A stretch of 64,000 nucleotides of DNA from Variovorax brevis (GTDB taxonomy: Bacteria; Pseudomonadota; Gammaproteobacteria; Burkholderiales; Burkholderiaceae_C), in the NCBI RefSeq assembly GCF_030317105.1, contig NZ_JASZYG010000001.1:434001-498000 (forward strand), in the 5' to 3' direction. The position numbers and the translations under genes were made by a program. Below the pieces are notes generated by a model. The model was not told the origin of the DNA. It did no database searches and saw nothing but the letters and a program-made list of their open reading frames with translations. Positions 17,316 through 27,527 of this stretch are shown here, piece after piece (position 1 is the first letter of the stretch; each line of letters begins with the position of its first letter).

Positions 17316-19008
17316 CGCGCGCCGTGCGACGCGTTCGATGCGCGGCGTGGCCCTTCCACTGCCGCAGTGGCTCAGCGAGTACAAGGCGGGATGGCTCAAG
17401 GCGGACGTGATCGCCGGGTTGATTGCAGCGGCCGTCGTCATTCCCAAAGGCCTCGCCTACGCGACGATTGCCGGGCTGCCGGTGCAGGTCGGGCTGTACA
17501 CGGTGTTCATCCCGATGGTGATCTATGCGCTGCTTGGCAGTTCGCGGCCGCTGAGCGTGAGCACGACCACGACGATCGCCATCCTGACCGGCACGGCATT
17601 GGCGGAAGTGGCTTCGGGCGACAACGCCGCCGGGCTGGTGGCGGCATGCGCAACGCTGACCTTGCTCACCGGCGCCATCCTCGTGGTGGCGGGATTGCTG
17701 CGGCTGGGCTTCGTCGCCAACTTCATCTCGGAGCCGGTGCTGGTCGGGTTCAAGGCGGGCATCGGCATCGTCATCGTCGTGGACCAGCTTCCGAAGCTGC
17801 TCGGCATCCATGTCCCCAAGGGTGGGTTCTTCGAGCACCTGTTGTCCATCGTGCAGGCGCTGCCGCAGACATCGGTCGCGACGCTGGCCGCCGGTGCCAT
17901 CACGGTGCTGGGCCTGGTCGCGCTGGAGCATTTCGTGCCGCGCGCACCCGCGCCCTTGATCGCGGTGGCGGGCGGAATCGCCGCGATGAAATATCTCGGC
18001 CTGGAGGCGCAAGGCGTCTCGGCGGTCGGCACCGTTCCGACGGGCCTGCCGCGGCTGACGGCGCCGGATGTGCACCTCGTGCTGCAGCTTTGGCCCGCGG
18101 CCATGGGGATTGCGCTGATGAGCTTCGCGGAGACGATTGCAGCGGGGAGGGCTTTCTCGCGCCACGGGGAGCCCGTGCCGCAGCCCAATCGCGAACTGCT
18201 CGCCACCGGCATCGCGAATGCGGGCGGCGCGTTGTTCGGTGCAATGCCGGCCGGCGGGGGCACCACGCAGACGGCGGTGAACCGTCTCGCCGGCGCATGG
18301 ACGCAAGTGGCGGCGCTGGTCACCGCGGCGGCCGCCCTGGGCACGGCGCTGTTCCTCGCGCCCTTCATCGGGCTGATGCCGCACGCCACGCTGGCTGCGG
18401 TGGTCATCGTGTATTCGGTGGGCCTGATCAAGCCTGCCGAGTTCAGGGCCATCCTGAAGATCCGCAAGACGGAGTTCGTGTGGGCGCTGGTGGCGATGGC
18501 CGGCGTCGTGCTGCTGGGCACGTTGCAGGGCATCGTGGCGGCGATCGTCGTGTCGCTGGTGGCGCTGGCCTACCAGATGTCCGACCCGCCGGTGTATGTG
18601 CTGGGCCGCAAGCCCGGCACCAACGTCTTCCGGCCGCGCAGCGACGAACATCCGGAGGATGAGACCTTTCCCGGCCTATTGATCCTGCGAGCGGAAGGGC
18701 GCATCTATTTCGCCAATGCGCAACAGGTCGGACGAAAGATGCAGGCCTTCGTCGACGAGGCGCAACCCAAGGTCGTGCTGATCGACATGGGCGGCGTCTT
18801 CGACCTGGAGTATTCCGCGCTGAAGGTGCTGATCGAAGCCGAGCAGCGCATGCGCGGGGACGGCATCATGCTGTGGCTCTCGCGCCTGAACCCCGGCGTG
18901 CTGGAAGTGGTGCAGCGGTCGACGCTCGGCGACACACTGGGCCGCGAACGGATGTTCATGAACTCCGAGCTGGCCATTGCGCGCTACCAGCGCCAGGGCG
19001 CGGCCTGA
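17296..19008 (+). CDS. SulP-family anion transporter with C-terminal STAS domain
   Basis: An inner-membrane SulP/SLC26 transporter of about 570 residues. It opens with the family sequence WLKADVIAGLIAAAVVIPKGLAYA and has 10-14 hydrophobic segments, including FISEPVLVGFKAGIGIVI and the conserved ALMSFAETIAAGRAF. A STAS domain follows at about residues 455-565 (LLILRAEGRIYFANA, VLIDMGGVFDLEYSALKVL). Sulfate, bicarbonate or an organic acid are all possible substrates. ATG 17296 overlaps the GNAT gene; ATG 17338 is an alternative, and neither has a strong ribosome site. It ends the operon that begins with DUF3141. Confidence 0.88.
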   Translation: MRQHRPDARRATRSMRGVALPLPQWLSEYKAGWLKADVIAGLIAAAVVIPKGLAYATIAGLPVQVGLYTVFIPMVIYALLGSSRPLSVSTTTTIAILTGTALAEVASGDNAAGLVAACATLTLLTGAILVVAGLLRLGFVANFISEPVLVGFKAGIGIVIVVDQLPKLLGIHVPKGGFFEHLLSIVQALPQTSVATLAAGAITVLGLVALEHFVPRAPAPLIAVAGGIAAMKYLGLEAQGVSAVGTVPTGLPRLTAPDVHLVLQLWPAAMGIALMSFAETIAAGRAFSRHGEPVPQPNRELLATGIANAGGALFGAMPAGGGTTQTAVNRLAGAWTQVAALVTAAAALGTALFLAPFIGLMPHATLAAVVIVYSVGLIKPAEFRAILKIRKTEFVWALVAMAGVVLLGTLQGIVAAIVVSLVALAYQMSDPPVYVLGRKPGTNVFRPRSDEHPEDETFPGLLILRAEGRIYFANAQQVGRKMQAFVDEAQPKVVLIDMGGVFDLEYSALKVLIEAEQRMRGDGIMLWLSRLNPGVLEVVQRSTLGDTLGRERMFMNSELAIARYQRQGAA

Positions 19009-19035
19009 CGGGAGCGATTGGAGCGATGGGAGCCC

Positions 19036-19938
19036 TCAGCTTCCGGGCACCGCCACCTTTCGCCAGCTCGCATCCGGGTTGAAGCGCACCATGGCGCGCG
19101 CCGCCGCGTCGGTGCCGGGTCCGAGATCCTTCTCGTACACCGTGCCGTCGTGGCTGACGATGAGGCTCATCACGCCGGTTTCGCCGTAGCGGATCGGCCA
19201 TGCGACCAGGGCGAAGCCGGCGCGCATGCGGCCCGAGATCACGTAGTCGTAGGCGCCGCCCGGCGCGTCCTTGCCCTGCGCCTTGAGGATCTTGAAGTGA
19301 TAGCCGTGGTAGCCCGAGCCGCCCTTGCTGCCAGAGTAAAGCGGGCCCAGCGGACTCGGGTCCTGGCCCTGCGCATCGGGCCAGTACAGGCCGTCGTGCT
19401 TGCCGGGCGTGCTCGCGAACTTGTCGGCGTATTCGAGCACGCCGTTGCCGTCGCGGTCTTTCTGCGCGTATTCCTTTTGCGCGTCGAAGTAGGCAAGCAC
19501 GGCTTGCATGGCAGAGAGTTCGTTTCGGCCGATGCGCCGCGAGCGCATCTGGTCGGCGCCGGCGTGCGTGTCGAAGCGCCACCCGGCTGCGCCCTTGACG
19601 ATGGGAATGGGCAGCGTCCAGTCGCCATCGCCGGCGGCCAGGTGCGCGCGGTCGGGCTTTTCCAGCACCGTCTTGTGCTGCTTGGCCCAGGCGCCCAGGA
19701 AATCGTAGATGTCGTCGCGATCGACGCTGCCTTCGGGTACGAAGCGTCGCCAGTCGGGGCCGAGCACGGTCCGCAGGGCGCTCACGTCGCTGCTGGCGAT
19801 GGCATCGGCAAAAGCCTGTGCCGCGGCGTCGGGCGAGGGATAGGCGTGCTGCGCAAACGAAGCGCCTGAAGCGAGCGACAGCGCGGCGAAGGCTGCCGCT
19901 GCCGCGAGGGTCTTGAACGATGGCATGTGCGGGGTCAT
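19036..19938 (-). CDS. DUF2950 periplasmic protein
   Basis: A 300-residue secreted protein of the DUF2950 family with a signal peptide (TLAAAAAFAALSLASGASFA). The mature part starts QHAYPSPDAAAQAFADAIASSD. It has the family pattern YGETGVMSLIVSHDGTVYEKDLG near the end, and a calcium-binding-like DRDGNGVLEYAD at about residue 185. Function is unknown. It follows the DUF3300 gene by 43 bp; the two families are commonly adjacent, suggesting they act together in the periplasm. The ATG at 19938 has AAAGG 7 bases upstream. The gene is convergent with SulP. Confidence 0.78.
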   Translation of the reverse strand: MTPHMPSFKTLAAAAAFAALSLASGASFAQHAYPSPDAAAQAFADAIASSDVSALRTVLGPDWRRFVPEGSVDRDDIYDFLGAWAKQHKTVLEKPDRAHLAAGDGDWTLPIPIVKGAAGWRFDTHAGADQMRSRRIGRNELSAMQAVLAYFDAQKEYAQKDRDGNGVLEYADKFASTPGKHDGLYWPDAQGQDPSPLGPLYSGSKGGSGYHGYHFKILKAQGKDAPGGAYDYVISGRMRAGFALVAWPIRYGETGVMSLIVSHDGTVYEKDLGPGTDAAARAMVRFNPDASWRKVAVPGS

Positions 19939-19981
19939 GGTCCGGCCTTTGAGATGATTGGATTGCGTCATGGCGCAGCTT

Positions 19982-21454
19982 TCAGCGGCGTCCGCCGCCG
20001 CCGCCACGTCCGCCTCCGCCACCACCGCGCCCGCCGCCGCCGCCACCGCCTGCGCGTGCGCCGCCACCGCCACCGCCACCACCCGCCCGTGCGCCACCTC
20101 CACCTCCGTGGTGCTGCGCCATGGATTGACGGCTTGCGTCGCCGCGCGCTGCCTGCTGGCGTGCCTGGCCGCTTGCGCCACCCGCGCCGCGCAGGGCGTT
20201 GTCGCCGCCACGCGAAGCGGCCTGCGAGAACCCGGCGTCATTGCGGCCGCCCGCGCCTTGACGGTCTCCAGCGCCCTGGCGGTCACGCGCACCCTGACCA
20301 GCACCTTGCCGATCACCACCCGCTTGACGGTCACCGGCGCGTTGACGATCGCCCGCGCGATCGCCTGCGCGATCTCCGGAGCGATCGCCTGCACGATTCC
20401 CCGCACCTTGCCCGTCGCGCCCCGTCCTGTCCGCCGCCGACTGCGCGCGCTCCCGCGTGGCCGGATCATTGCGAAGCTCATTGCGCCCCTGGCCCGGATC
20501 CATGCCGCGCTGCTGCAACTGCGATTGCGCCTGCTGGCGCTGCGCATCGCGCGCCGAATCCCGTCCACGGAAGTCGGAGCGCTGATCGGCGCCTGCAACG
20601 TTCTTGCCAAATTTCTGCTGGCTGGCCGAGTCGCGGTAGGGAACACCCCGCCGATTGGCCGCGTTGTGCTGGAAGGAGGTCCGGTCGGCGCTGATCTGCC
20701 GATTGGTGTTGATGCTGTTGTAGCGGTTGGTGTTGATGTTGACGTTGCCGCCGCCCCAATTGCAATTGCCCCAGAGTGCAGCCGTCGCGGCGATGCCGAC
20801 GCCGAACGCGATCCCCGTTGCCAGCGCAGCGCCGGGATAGTAGGCCGCCGGGGGCGGGTAGTAGTAAGGCGGGTACGCAGGGTAGGGCCACGCGCCGTAC
20901 ACCACCGTCGGGTTGTACGACGGCACATAGACCACCTGCGGATCCGCCGGCTCGATCTTGATGACGGTCTGCTGCGTCTGCGGCTCCTGCTCGACGATCA
21001 CGTTCTGTTGCTCGGAGCTCTTGAGGCTCCCGTTCTTCTGCGCCTGCGCGCGAAGCCGCTGCGCGGAATCGAGAACGTCCTTTGACGAAGCGAGAAAGGC
21101 GTCACCCAGGTTCTGCACCCAGTCGGATTTGTCGCCCATGGTCTGGATCACTTGGGGGAAGGCCACCAGCGATTGCACGCTCGGGTCCCAGGGCTGATCG
21201 GCCACGGCCTTCACCGCCGCTTCGCCTTTCAGGTTGGGGTTGGCCTTGGACCATTTGGCGGCATCCGCGACGTCCGCAGGGTAGGTGGCCGCCATGAGCA
21301 CCTGCGACAGCAGCGAGTCCGGATACAGCGCGATCGGCGCCATCATCTGGTCGAGTTGCTCCCTGGAGAAGGTCTGCTGGGCACCCGCCAGCTGCGTGAA
21401 CAGCATGGTGGCAATCAGAAGGACGTTGGCGAATCGACGGGCTAATGCACGCAT
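19982..21454 (-). CDS. DUF3300 protein with long Gly/Arg/Asp-rich tail
   Basis: A 490-residue exported protein of the DUF3300 family with a signal peptide ending AQLAGA. Residues of about 30-130 form the family core (LDQMMAPIALYPDSLLSQVLMAATYP, with QSLVAFPQVIQTMG). An aromatic segment follows (YVPSYNPTVVYGAWPYPAYPP), then a hydrophobic Gly/Ala stretch and an Asn-rich strand. The last 170 residues are low complexity: GDRxGAGDR-type repeats pass into poly-Gly with scattered Arg. ATG 21454 has a perfect AAAGGAGG site. An FNR-type palindrome lies about 100 bp upstream. Function is unknown; the tail looks disordered or surface-interacting. Confidence 0.8.
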   Translation of the reverse strand: MRALARRFANVLLIATMLFTQLAGAQQTFSREQLDQMMAPIALYPDSLLSQVLMAATYPADVADAAKWSKANPNLKGEAAVKAVADQPWDPSVQSLVAFPQVIQTMGDKSDWVQNLGDAFLASSKDVLDSAQRLRAQAQKNGSLKSSEQQNVIVEQEPQTQQTVIKIEPADPQVVYVPSYNPTVVYGAWPYPAYPPYYYPPPAAYYPGAALATGIAFGVGIAATAALWGNCNWGGGNVNINTNRYNSINTNRQISADRTSFQHNAANRRGVPYRDSASQQKFGKNVAGADQRSDFRGRDSARDAQRQQAQSQLQQRGMDPGQGRNELRNDPATRERAQSAADRTGRDGQGAGNRAGDRSGDRAGDRAGDRQRAGDRQAGGDRQGAGQGARDRQGAGDRQGAGGRNDAGFSQAASRGGDNALRGAGGASGQARQQAARGDASRQSMAQHHGGGGGARAGGGGGGGGARAGGGGGGGRGGGGGGRGGGGGRR

Positions 21455-21528
21455 GTCGCCTCCTTTGTCGTTGAAGGCTGGAATGGCTTGCCGGGCGGCG
21501 CCGGCATTTGCAGCTTGGTCACGGTGCC

Positions 21529-21570
21529 ATCGTGAGGCAACGAAGCGATTGCCCGATTGAGGAAAATCAA
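21529..21570 (-). promoter_or_regulatory. FNR-type site and weak -10 upstream of DUF3300-DUF2950
   Basis: The palindrome TTGA-N6-TCAA occupies 21557-21570 (TTGATTTTCCTCAA on the minus strand). Reading toward DUF3300, CACGAT lies 22 bp downstream (21534-21529), the same spacing as at the plus-strand promoters but a poorer -10. The half-site TTGAT on this strand is the closest to the classical FNR consensus in the window. Confidence 0.5.
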
Positions 21571-21607
21571 TCGGGGAACCCATGAAAACGCCAACGCCAA
21601 CGCGACC

Positions 21608-24073
<2,466 letters not shown>

Positions 24074-24108
24074 TTATGCCCCCACGCTCGGCACTTCGTG
24101 TCCTCGCT

Positions 24109-24123
24109 GCCCCCCGAGGGGGC
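24109..24123. repeat. GC-rich hairpin in the kinase/phosphatase gap
   Basis: GCCCCC and GGGGGC can pair around a CGA loop; the next 25 bases continue GC-rich (GAGCTTGCTTGGGGCGGCCC). Similar short elements are scattered between genes in Comamonadaceae genomes, in my recollection. Here it sits between the PP2C stop and the kinase start, where it could stabilise or attenuate the transcript. No T-tract follows on either strand, so it is not a standard terminator. Confidence 0.4.
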
Positions 24124-24155
24124 GCGAGCTTGCTTGGGGCGGCCCGGCACTGCGC

Positions 24156-25859
24156 TCATCTGTTCGCGTCCTGCTCCGCCCGCAGCGAGTCGACGACGTC
24201 CTTGAACTCCTCGCGGTTGCGATCGCTCAGCGCGGAGAGGGCCTCGTGCGCGTGCAGGATGCGCTTTTGCACGGCGGCCAGGTCGCCTCCCGTGCCTAGG
24301 GCATAGAACTCCGGCGCGCCGGGAATGTCTTCGCGGATGGCGGCTTGCACCTGCTCCATGCTCAGTTCCTCGAACATGGCGCGCACGGCGGGCGTCACGC
24401 CCGACAGGACCACGCCGCCGTGGGCGACCAGTTCGTGCACCGTGCCCAGCCAGGTGCTGTCCATGTACTCGCAACCGGAGAGGTCCAGCACCAGGGCGCG
24501 CCCACCATCCAGCACGGCCAGGGCCGTTTCGTGGAAGGCGTCGCAATGCATCCAGCTGGCCCGGCCGCGCAATGCGAGGTGGGCGGCGTTTTCCGTTTCG
24601 CCATAGAACACCACGTCGCCCTCGGGCCGCGGCGCGCTGGCGGACGCCGCCGAGGGGAGTTCGGCGCCGTTGTCGAACCACGAGGCGCCCGCGTGCGCGT
24701 CGATGAGCAGGATGGTCACGTCATCGCGGTCCGCGCCCGCCGGCGCACCGGCGTGAAGCTGCGCCATGATTTCCTGCGCGCTGGACAGCGGCTTGGCGAG
24801 CACCTGCTCCAGCAGTTGCAGGTCGTGTTCCGAACCGGAGGGCAGGAGCCCGTCGGTGTAAAGGAGGATGCGGTCGCCCGCCAGCAGTTGCAGACGCTCC
24901 TGGCGGAAGTGCGCGTCCGGTGCCAGTCCGAGCGCGGGGCCCGTGCGGCGGATCAGGCTCGTTTCCCGGCCCTCGCGTGCATGCAGCACCGGCGGATGGC
25001 CCGCCGATGCCAGCGTGAGGCTGGATTCCGACGTGTCCAGCAGGCCAAAGACGGCGGTCAGGAACAGCCCCGGCGCGGCATGCGCCTCGCAGATCGAGCG
25101 GTTCACCGCGTCGAGCACCTGCGACGGCGGCAGTGCCAGGCCCGTTGCCGGATCCACCAGCACGAGGCGTTGCTTGAACAGCACCGAGAGCATTGCCGAA
25201 GTGACCCCGTGCCCCGTGGCGTCGGCGAGGTAGAAGGCAAGGTGACGCTCGCTGAGCCGCACCACGTCGTAGAGATCGCCGCCCACATGCTGCCCCGGTC
25301 GGTAGACCGCGTGAATGCAATAGCCCTCCATGGGCGGCGGGCTGCGTGGCAGCAAGGCGCGCTGGATGACCTCCGCGCGCTCCAGGTCGCGGCGCAGCAC
25401 TTCGGAGGTCTCCTCGAGTTCGCGCACCTTGCGCTGCAGCTCGCGGTGCAAGCGTTCGCGCTCAGCCAGCAGTTGCCTGCGCTCGAGCGCGTTGCGCACC
25501 GCGACGCCCATCTCTTCCGTGTGCGGCGACTTTGGCAGGAAGTCGAAGGCGCCCAAGCGGATGGCGGCCAGTGCCGAGTCGAAAGTCTCCAGCCCCGACA
25601 GGACGATCCACATGGTGTCCGGCACGGCCTGGCGTCCCCAGCGCAGCAGCTCCAGGCCATCCATGCGCGGCATCATGATGTCGGTCAGCACCAAGGCGAC
25701 GTCGGGGTGCGCGCGCAGCACCTCCTGCGCCGCGATGCCGTCGGCAGCTTCCAGGACCGGAGAGCAGCCGAGGTTTTCCAGCGTTCGCTTCACCATCAGC
25801 CGGGTCACCGGCTCGTCATCCACCACCAGCGCGATGGGCGGGACAGGATCGAGGTTCAT
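24156..25859 (-). CDS. Response regulator with SpoIIE-type PP2C phosphatase and STAS domain
   Basis: A 567-residue protein combining three domains. The receiver (1-130) has Asp14, Asp15, phospho-acceptor Asp60 (VLTDIMMPRMDG) and a lysine in LPKSPH. A coiled-coil linker follows (ERERLHRELQRKVRELEETSE). The PP2C/SpoIIE-type phosphatase (about 175-405) shows GGDLYDVV, LADATGHGVTSAM, LASAGHPPV, LYTDGL and DRDDVTILLID. The C-terminal STAS-like domain (about 430-530) has the phospho-site-like MDSTWLG. This resembles partner-switching regulators in which the phosphatase resets an anti-sigma-factor antagonist. Longer starts up to 26033 exist; I chose ATG 25859 because homology begins there, though its ribosome site is weak. 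It is probably fed by the adjacent hybrid kinase. Confidence 0.85.
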   Translation of the reverse strand: MNLDPVPPIALVVDDEPVTRLMVKRTLENLGCSPVLEAADGIAAQEVLRAHPDVALVLTDIMMPRMDGLELLRWGRQAVPDTMWIVLSGLETFDSALAAIRLGAFDFLPKSPHTEEMGVAVRNALERRQLLAERERLHRELQRKVRELEETSEVLRRDLERAEVIQRALLPRSPPPMEGYCIHAVYRPGQHVGGDLYDVVRLSERHLAFYLADATGHGVTSAMLSVLFKQRLVLVDPATGLALPPSQVLDAVNRSICEAHAAPGLFLTAVFGLLDTSESSLTLASAGHPPVLHAREGRETSLIRRTGPALGLAPDAHFRQERLQLLAGDRILLYTDGLLPSGSEHDLQLLEQVLAKPLSSAQEIMAQLHAGAPAGADRDDVTILLIDAHAGASWFDNGAELPSAASASAPRPEGDVVFYGETENAAHLALRGRASWMHCDAFHETALAVLDGGRALVLDLSGCEYMDSTWLGTVHELVAHGGVVLSGVTPAVRAMFEELSMEQVQAAIREDIPGAPEFYALGTGGDLAAVQKRILHAHEALSALSDRNREEFKDVVDSLRAEQDANR

Positions 25860-26031
25860 CACATCCACTGGCAGTGCTGTGGGAGACAGATTCTCGGAGC
25901 CGGCGAGCGCAATGGCAAGCCATTGGCGCAGCGAGGCGCGCGGGCGCGGGCATACGTGCGGAAACAGTTTCTCGTTGTGCAGTACAACCATCCACTGATA
26001 CCGTCGGGTTTTGATGTGAGACCCACGCCTC

Positions 26032-26283
26032 ATGCAACATCAACAAGTCCTGACGTACAAAGGCTGGACCATCGACATCGAACTGTCGTCATCCACTCCG
26101 GGCGAGATGACGGGGGCGGCCATGCTGTCCCAAGGGGAGGTCCACCGATGCCGGATTTCCCTTACGCAGCGCACCCACAGCGTGGACTCCGCGACCGATG
26201 CCCTGACCAAGATGGCTCGCGGCTTCGTCGACGACTGGCTCGCACGCGAACACGACGGCGACACGGACTTCTCCGAGTTGTAG
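26032..26283 (+). CDS. Small hypothetical protein
   Basis: An 83-residue protein, acidic overall, not recognised. The sequence starts MQHQQVLTYKGWTIDIELS and ends DDWLAREHDGDTDFSEL. It looks like a compact beta-then-helix fold with no signal or membrane segment. Codon use is like the genes to its left. It is divergent from the receiver-PP2C gene. Its stop precedes a GC hairpin (GGCGG paired with CCGCC just after 26283) without a T-tract. Confidence 0.6.
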   Translation: MQHQQVLTYKGWTIDIELSSSTPGEMTGAAMLSQGEVHRCRISLTQRTHSVDSATDALTKMARGFVDDWLAREHDGDTDFSEL

Positions 26284-26785
26284 GCCGCGGCGGTTCGCGC
26301 CGCCAGACCCGTATCACCACTTCGCCGTTGATCGCCTTTTGGTTGACATCTTCGCGGCGGCGTGGCTGCGTCTAATGCGCTACTTGCCTTTTTGACGCCG
26401 GCACCGCCACCCATCGAATTGGGATTGCAATTTTTTGTGGCGGCGCACAGAATTCCGACCAGAATCAATTTCAGTCGCACAAAACACCGTTTTGGTGCAG
26501 CGTGCGGCTCTATTGGACGGCAGCCGCTTATAACGGGCGGCCGCGGTGGGGAGAGTATAAATCCTGTCAATAGCCCTGACACCCAGGGAAGGGAGAGCCG
26601 CGTCCGCGCGAAATCTCCGGGTGATTCCGGAACGGCATATAAAGCACAGGAATGTCCGGCGCACCGTAAATAACAAAAATCACAGGTGCACGTTCAGGCT
26701 GTCTGAAACGTAAAAACGCTTCTTGAAGGTGACGCGATCGCGCGTCCGAACCGAAATTCATCCTCTTATTGAAGGAGACTTTGTC
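26284..26785. other. A/T-richer intergenic region before the aegerolysin cluster
   Basis: About 500 bases with no convincing gene. Base composition becomes visibly richer in A and T (for example around 26410-26480 and 26640-26720) than the DNA to the left, and this character continues into the genes to the right. TATAAA-like stretches occur at about 26554 and 26638, but I could not assign a promoter with correct spacing. No terminal inverted repeats, tRNA or integrase were seen that would define an insertion boundary. Confidence 0.5.
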
Positions 26786-27058
26786 ATGGCCGTTCATACC
26801 TTGAATACAGTCCAGATTTCTGGATTGTCCGCCGCGGGCTTCAAACGATTGACAGAGCAAATAGGCCACTTGGGCCTCGATGTCACCACGACCGGCAATG
26901 GCTGCAACGTGACGGGACAGAATCTGGCGGGGAGCCTGTCGCATGATGCATCGACGGAAATTCTGACCCTCCAGATCCAGCAGGTTCCACCCGAGGCCAC
27001 TCCGGGCTATTTCGTGGGCCGGCTCTACGATGAAATCCTGACCATCGCCAGGTCCTGA
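26786..27058 (+). CDS. Small protein of unknown family, first gene of the aegerolysin cluster
   Basis: A 90-residue protein I do not recognise. It begins MAVHTLNTVQISGLSAAGFK, continues with a single helix-like segment (RLTEQIGHLGL), and is otherwise mostly beta-like and polar (VTTTGNGCNVTGQNLAGSLSH). No signal peptide. The ATG at 26786 has AAGGAGA 9 bases upstream, a better start than the in-frame codon at 26723. It precedes the aegerolysin gene by 44 bp, and codon use is similarly A/T-tolerant. A structural, chaperone or immunity role next to the toxin-like gene is possible but unsupported. Confidence 0.65.
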   Translation: MAVHTLNTVQISGLSAAGFKRLTEQIGHLGLDVTTTGNGCNVTGQNLAGSLSHDASTEILTLQIQQVPPEATPGYFVGRLYDEILTIARS

Positions 27059-27102
27059 CCGAAATTGAATGGTTTTATCAATTCACTGGAGAGGTAATTA
27101 AA

Positions 27103-27504
27103 ATGGCTATTTACTGGGATCGGTGCACCGTCACCTTCACCAACAAAACCAACAGGCCCATGACCTTTTCGGAGGGCAACGCCACCACCGGCTTCATCGA
27201 TGGCACGCCGACGGCCAATGTTGCCAACAATGAAAGCGGAACATTCACGGGATCCAGCACGTCGGCCATTCTTTCCGGGTGTGGCGGCAAAATTGTCTAC
27301 AGCCTGAACGATGGCACGCTGGTCAATATCACCTACTGGACGGCCTATCCCTATGGTCCGGCAGACAGCAGTTATTACAACTGCGGTTTTCAGGGCGCCA
27401 ATGCGAACCGCTACAAAGCCGCGAACAGCGACGTCAAAACAGAGAGCTCCAATGGCGGCGCCGGAAAGCGCGTGACCTGGACATTCGACGTCGTCGCCGG
27501 CTGA
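27103..27504 (+). CDS. Aegerolysin-family protein (Cry34/ostreolysin-like)
   Basis: A 133-residue single-domain beta-sandwich protein without signal peptide. The pattern fits aegerolysins: an N-terminal VTFTNKTNRPMTF, then PTANVANNESGTFTGSST, a central GCGGKIVYSLNDG strand pair, NITYWTAYPYGPADSSYY and a terminal VTWTFDVV strand. It lines up by eye with my recollection of Bacillus Cry34Ab1 (NNKTGHTLQL, TNVANDQIKTF, GTIYYSING, YFDNPFAGSNKY). Aegerolysins bind specific membrane lipids, such as sphingomyelin/cholesterol or ceramide phosphoethanolamine, and usually need a larger partner to form pores. Here the same operon encodes a giant LamG-type protein and lipid-active enzymes. Its own lipid target cannot be predicted. 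Confidence 0.72.
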   Translation: MAIYWDRCTVTFTNKTNRPMTFSEGNATTGFIDGTPTANVANNESGTFTGSSTSAILSGCGGKIVYSLNDGTLVNITYWTAYPYGPADSSYYNCGFQGANANRYKAANSDVKTESSNGGAGKRVTWTFDVVAG

Positions 27505-27527
27505 CCCGGATTTGCATTCGAATTCCC

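Noticed and set aside
26343..26376. TTGACA and TCTAAT as a sigma-70 promoter for the aegerolysin cluster
   Set aside because: The spacing is 22 bp rather than 16-18, and the elements lie more than 400 bp from the first gene.
27061..27095. Palindrome-like TTGA...TCAA before the aegerolysin gene
   Set aside because: TTGAATGGTTTTATCAA has nine bases between half-sites instead of six, so it does not fit the FNR-type spacing and probably is chance in A/T-rich DNA.
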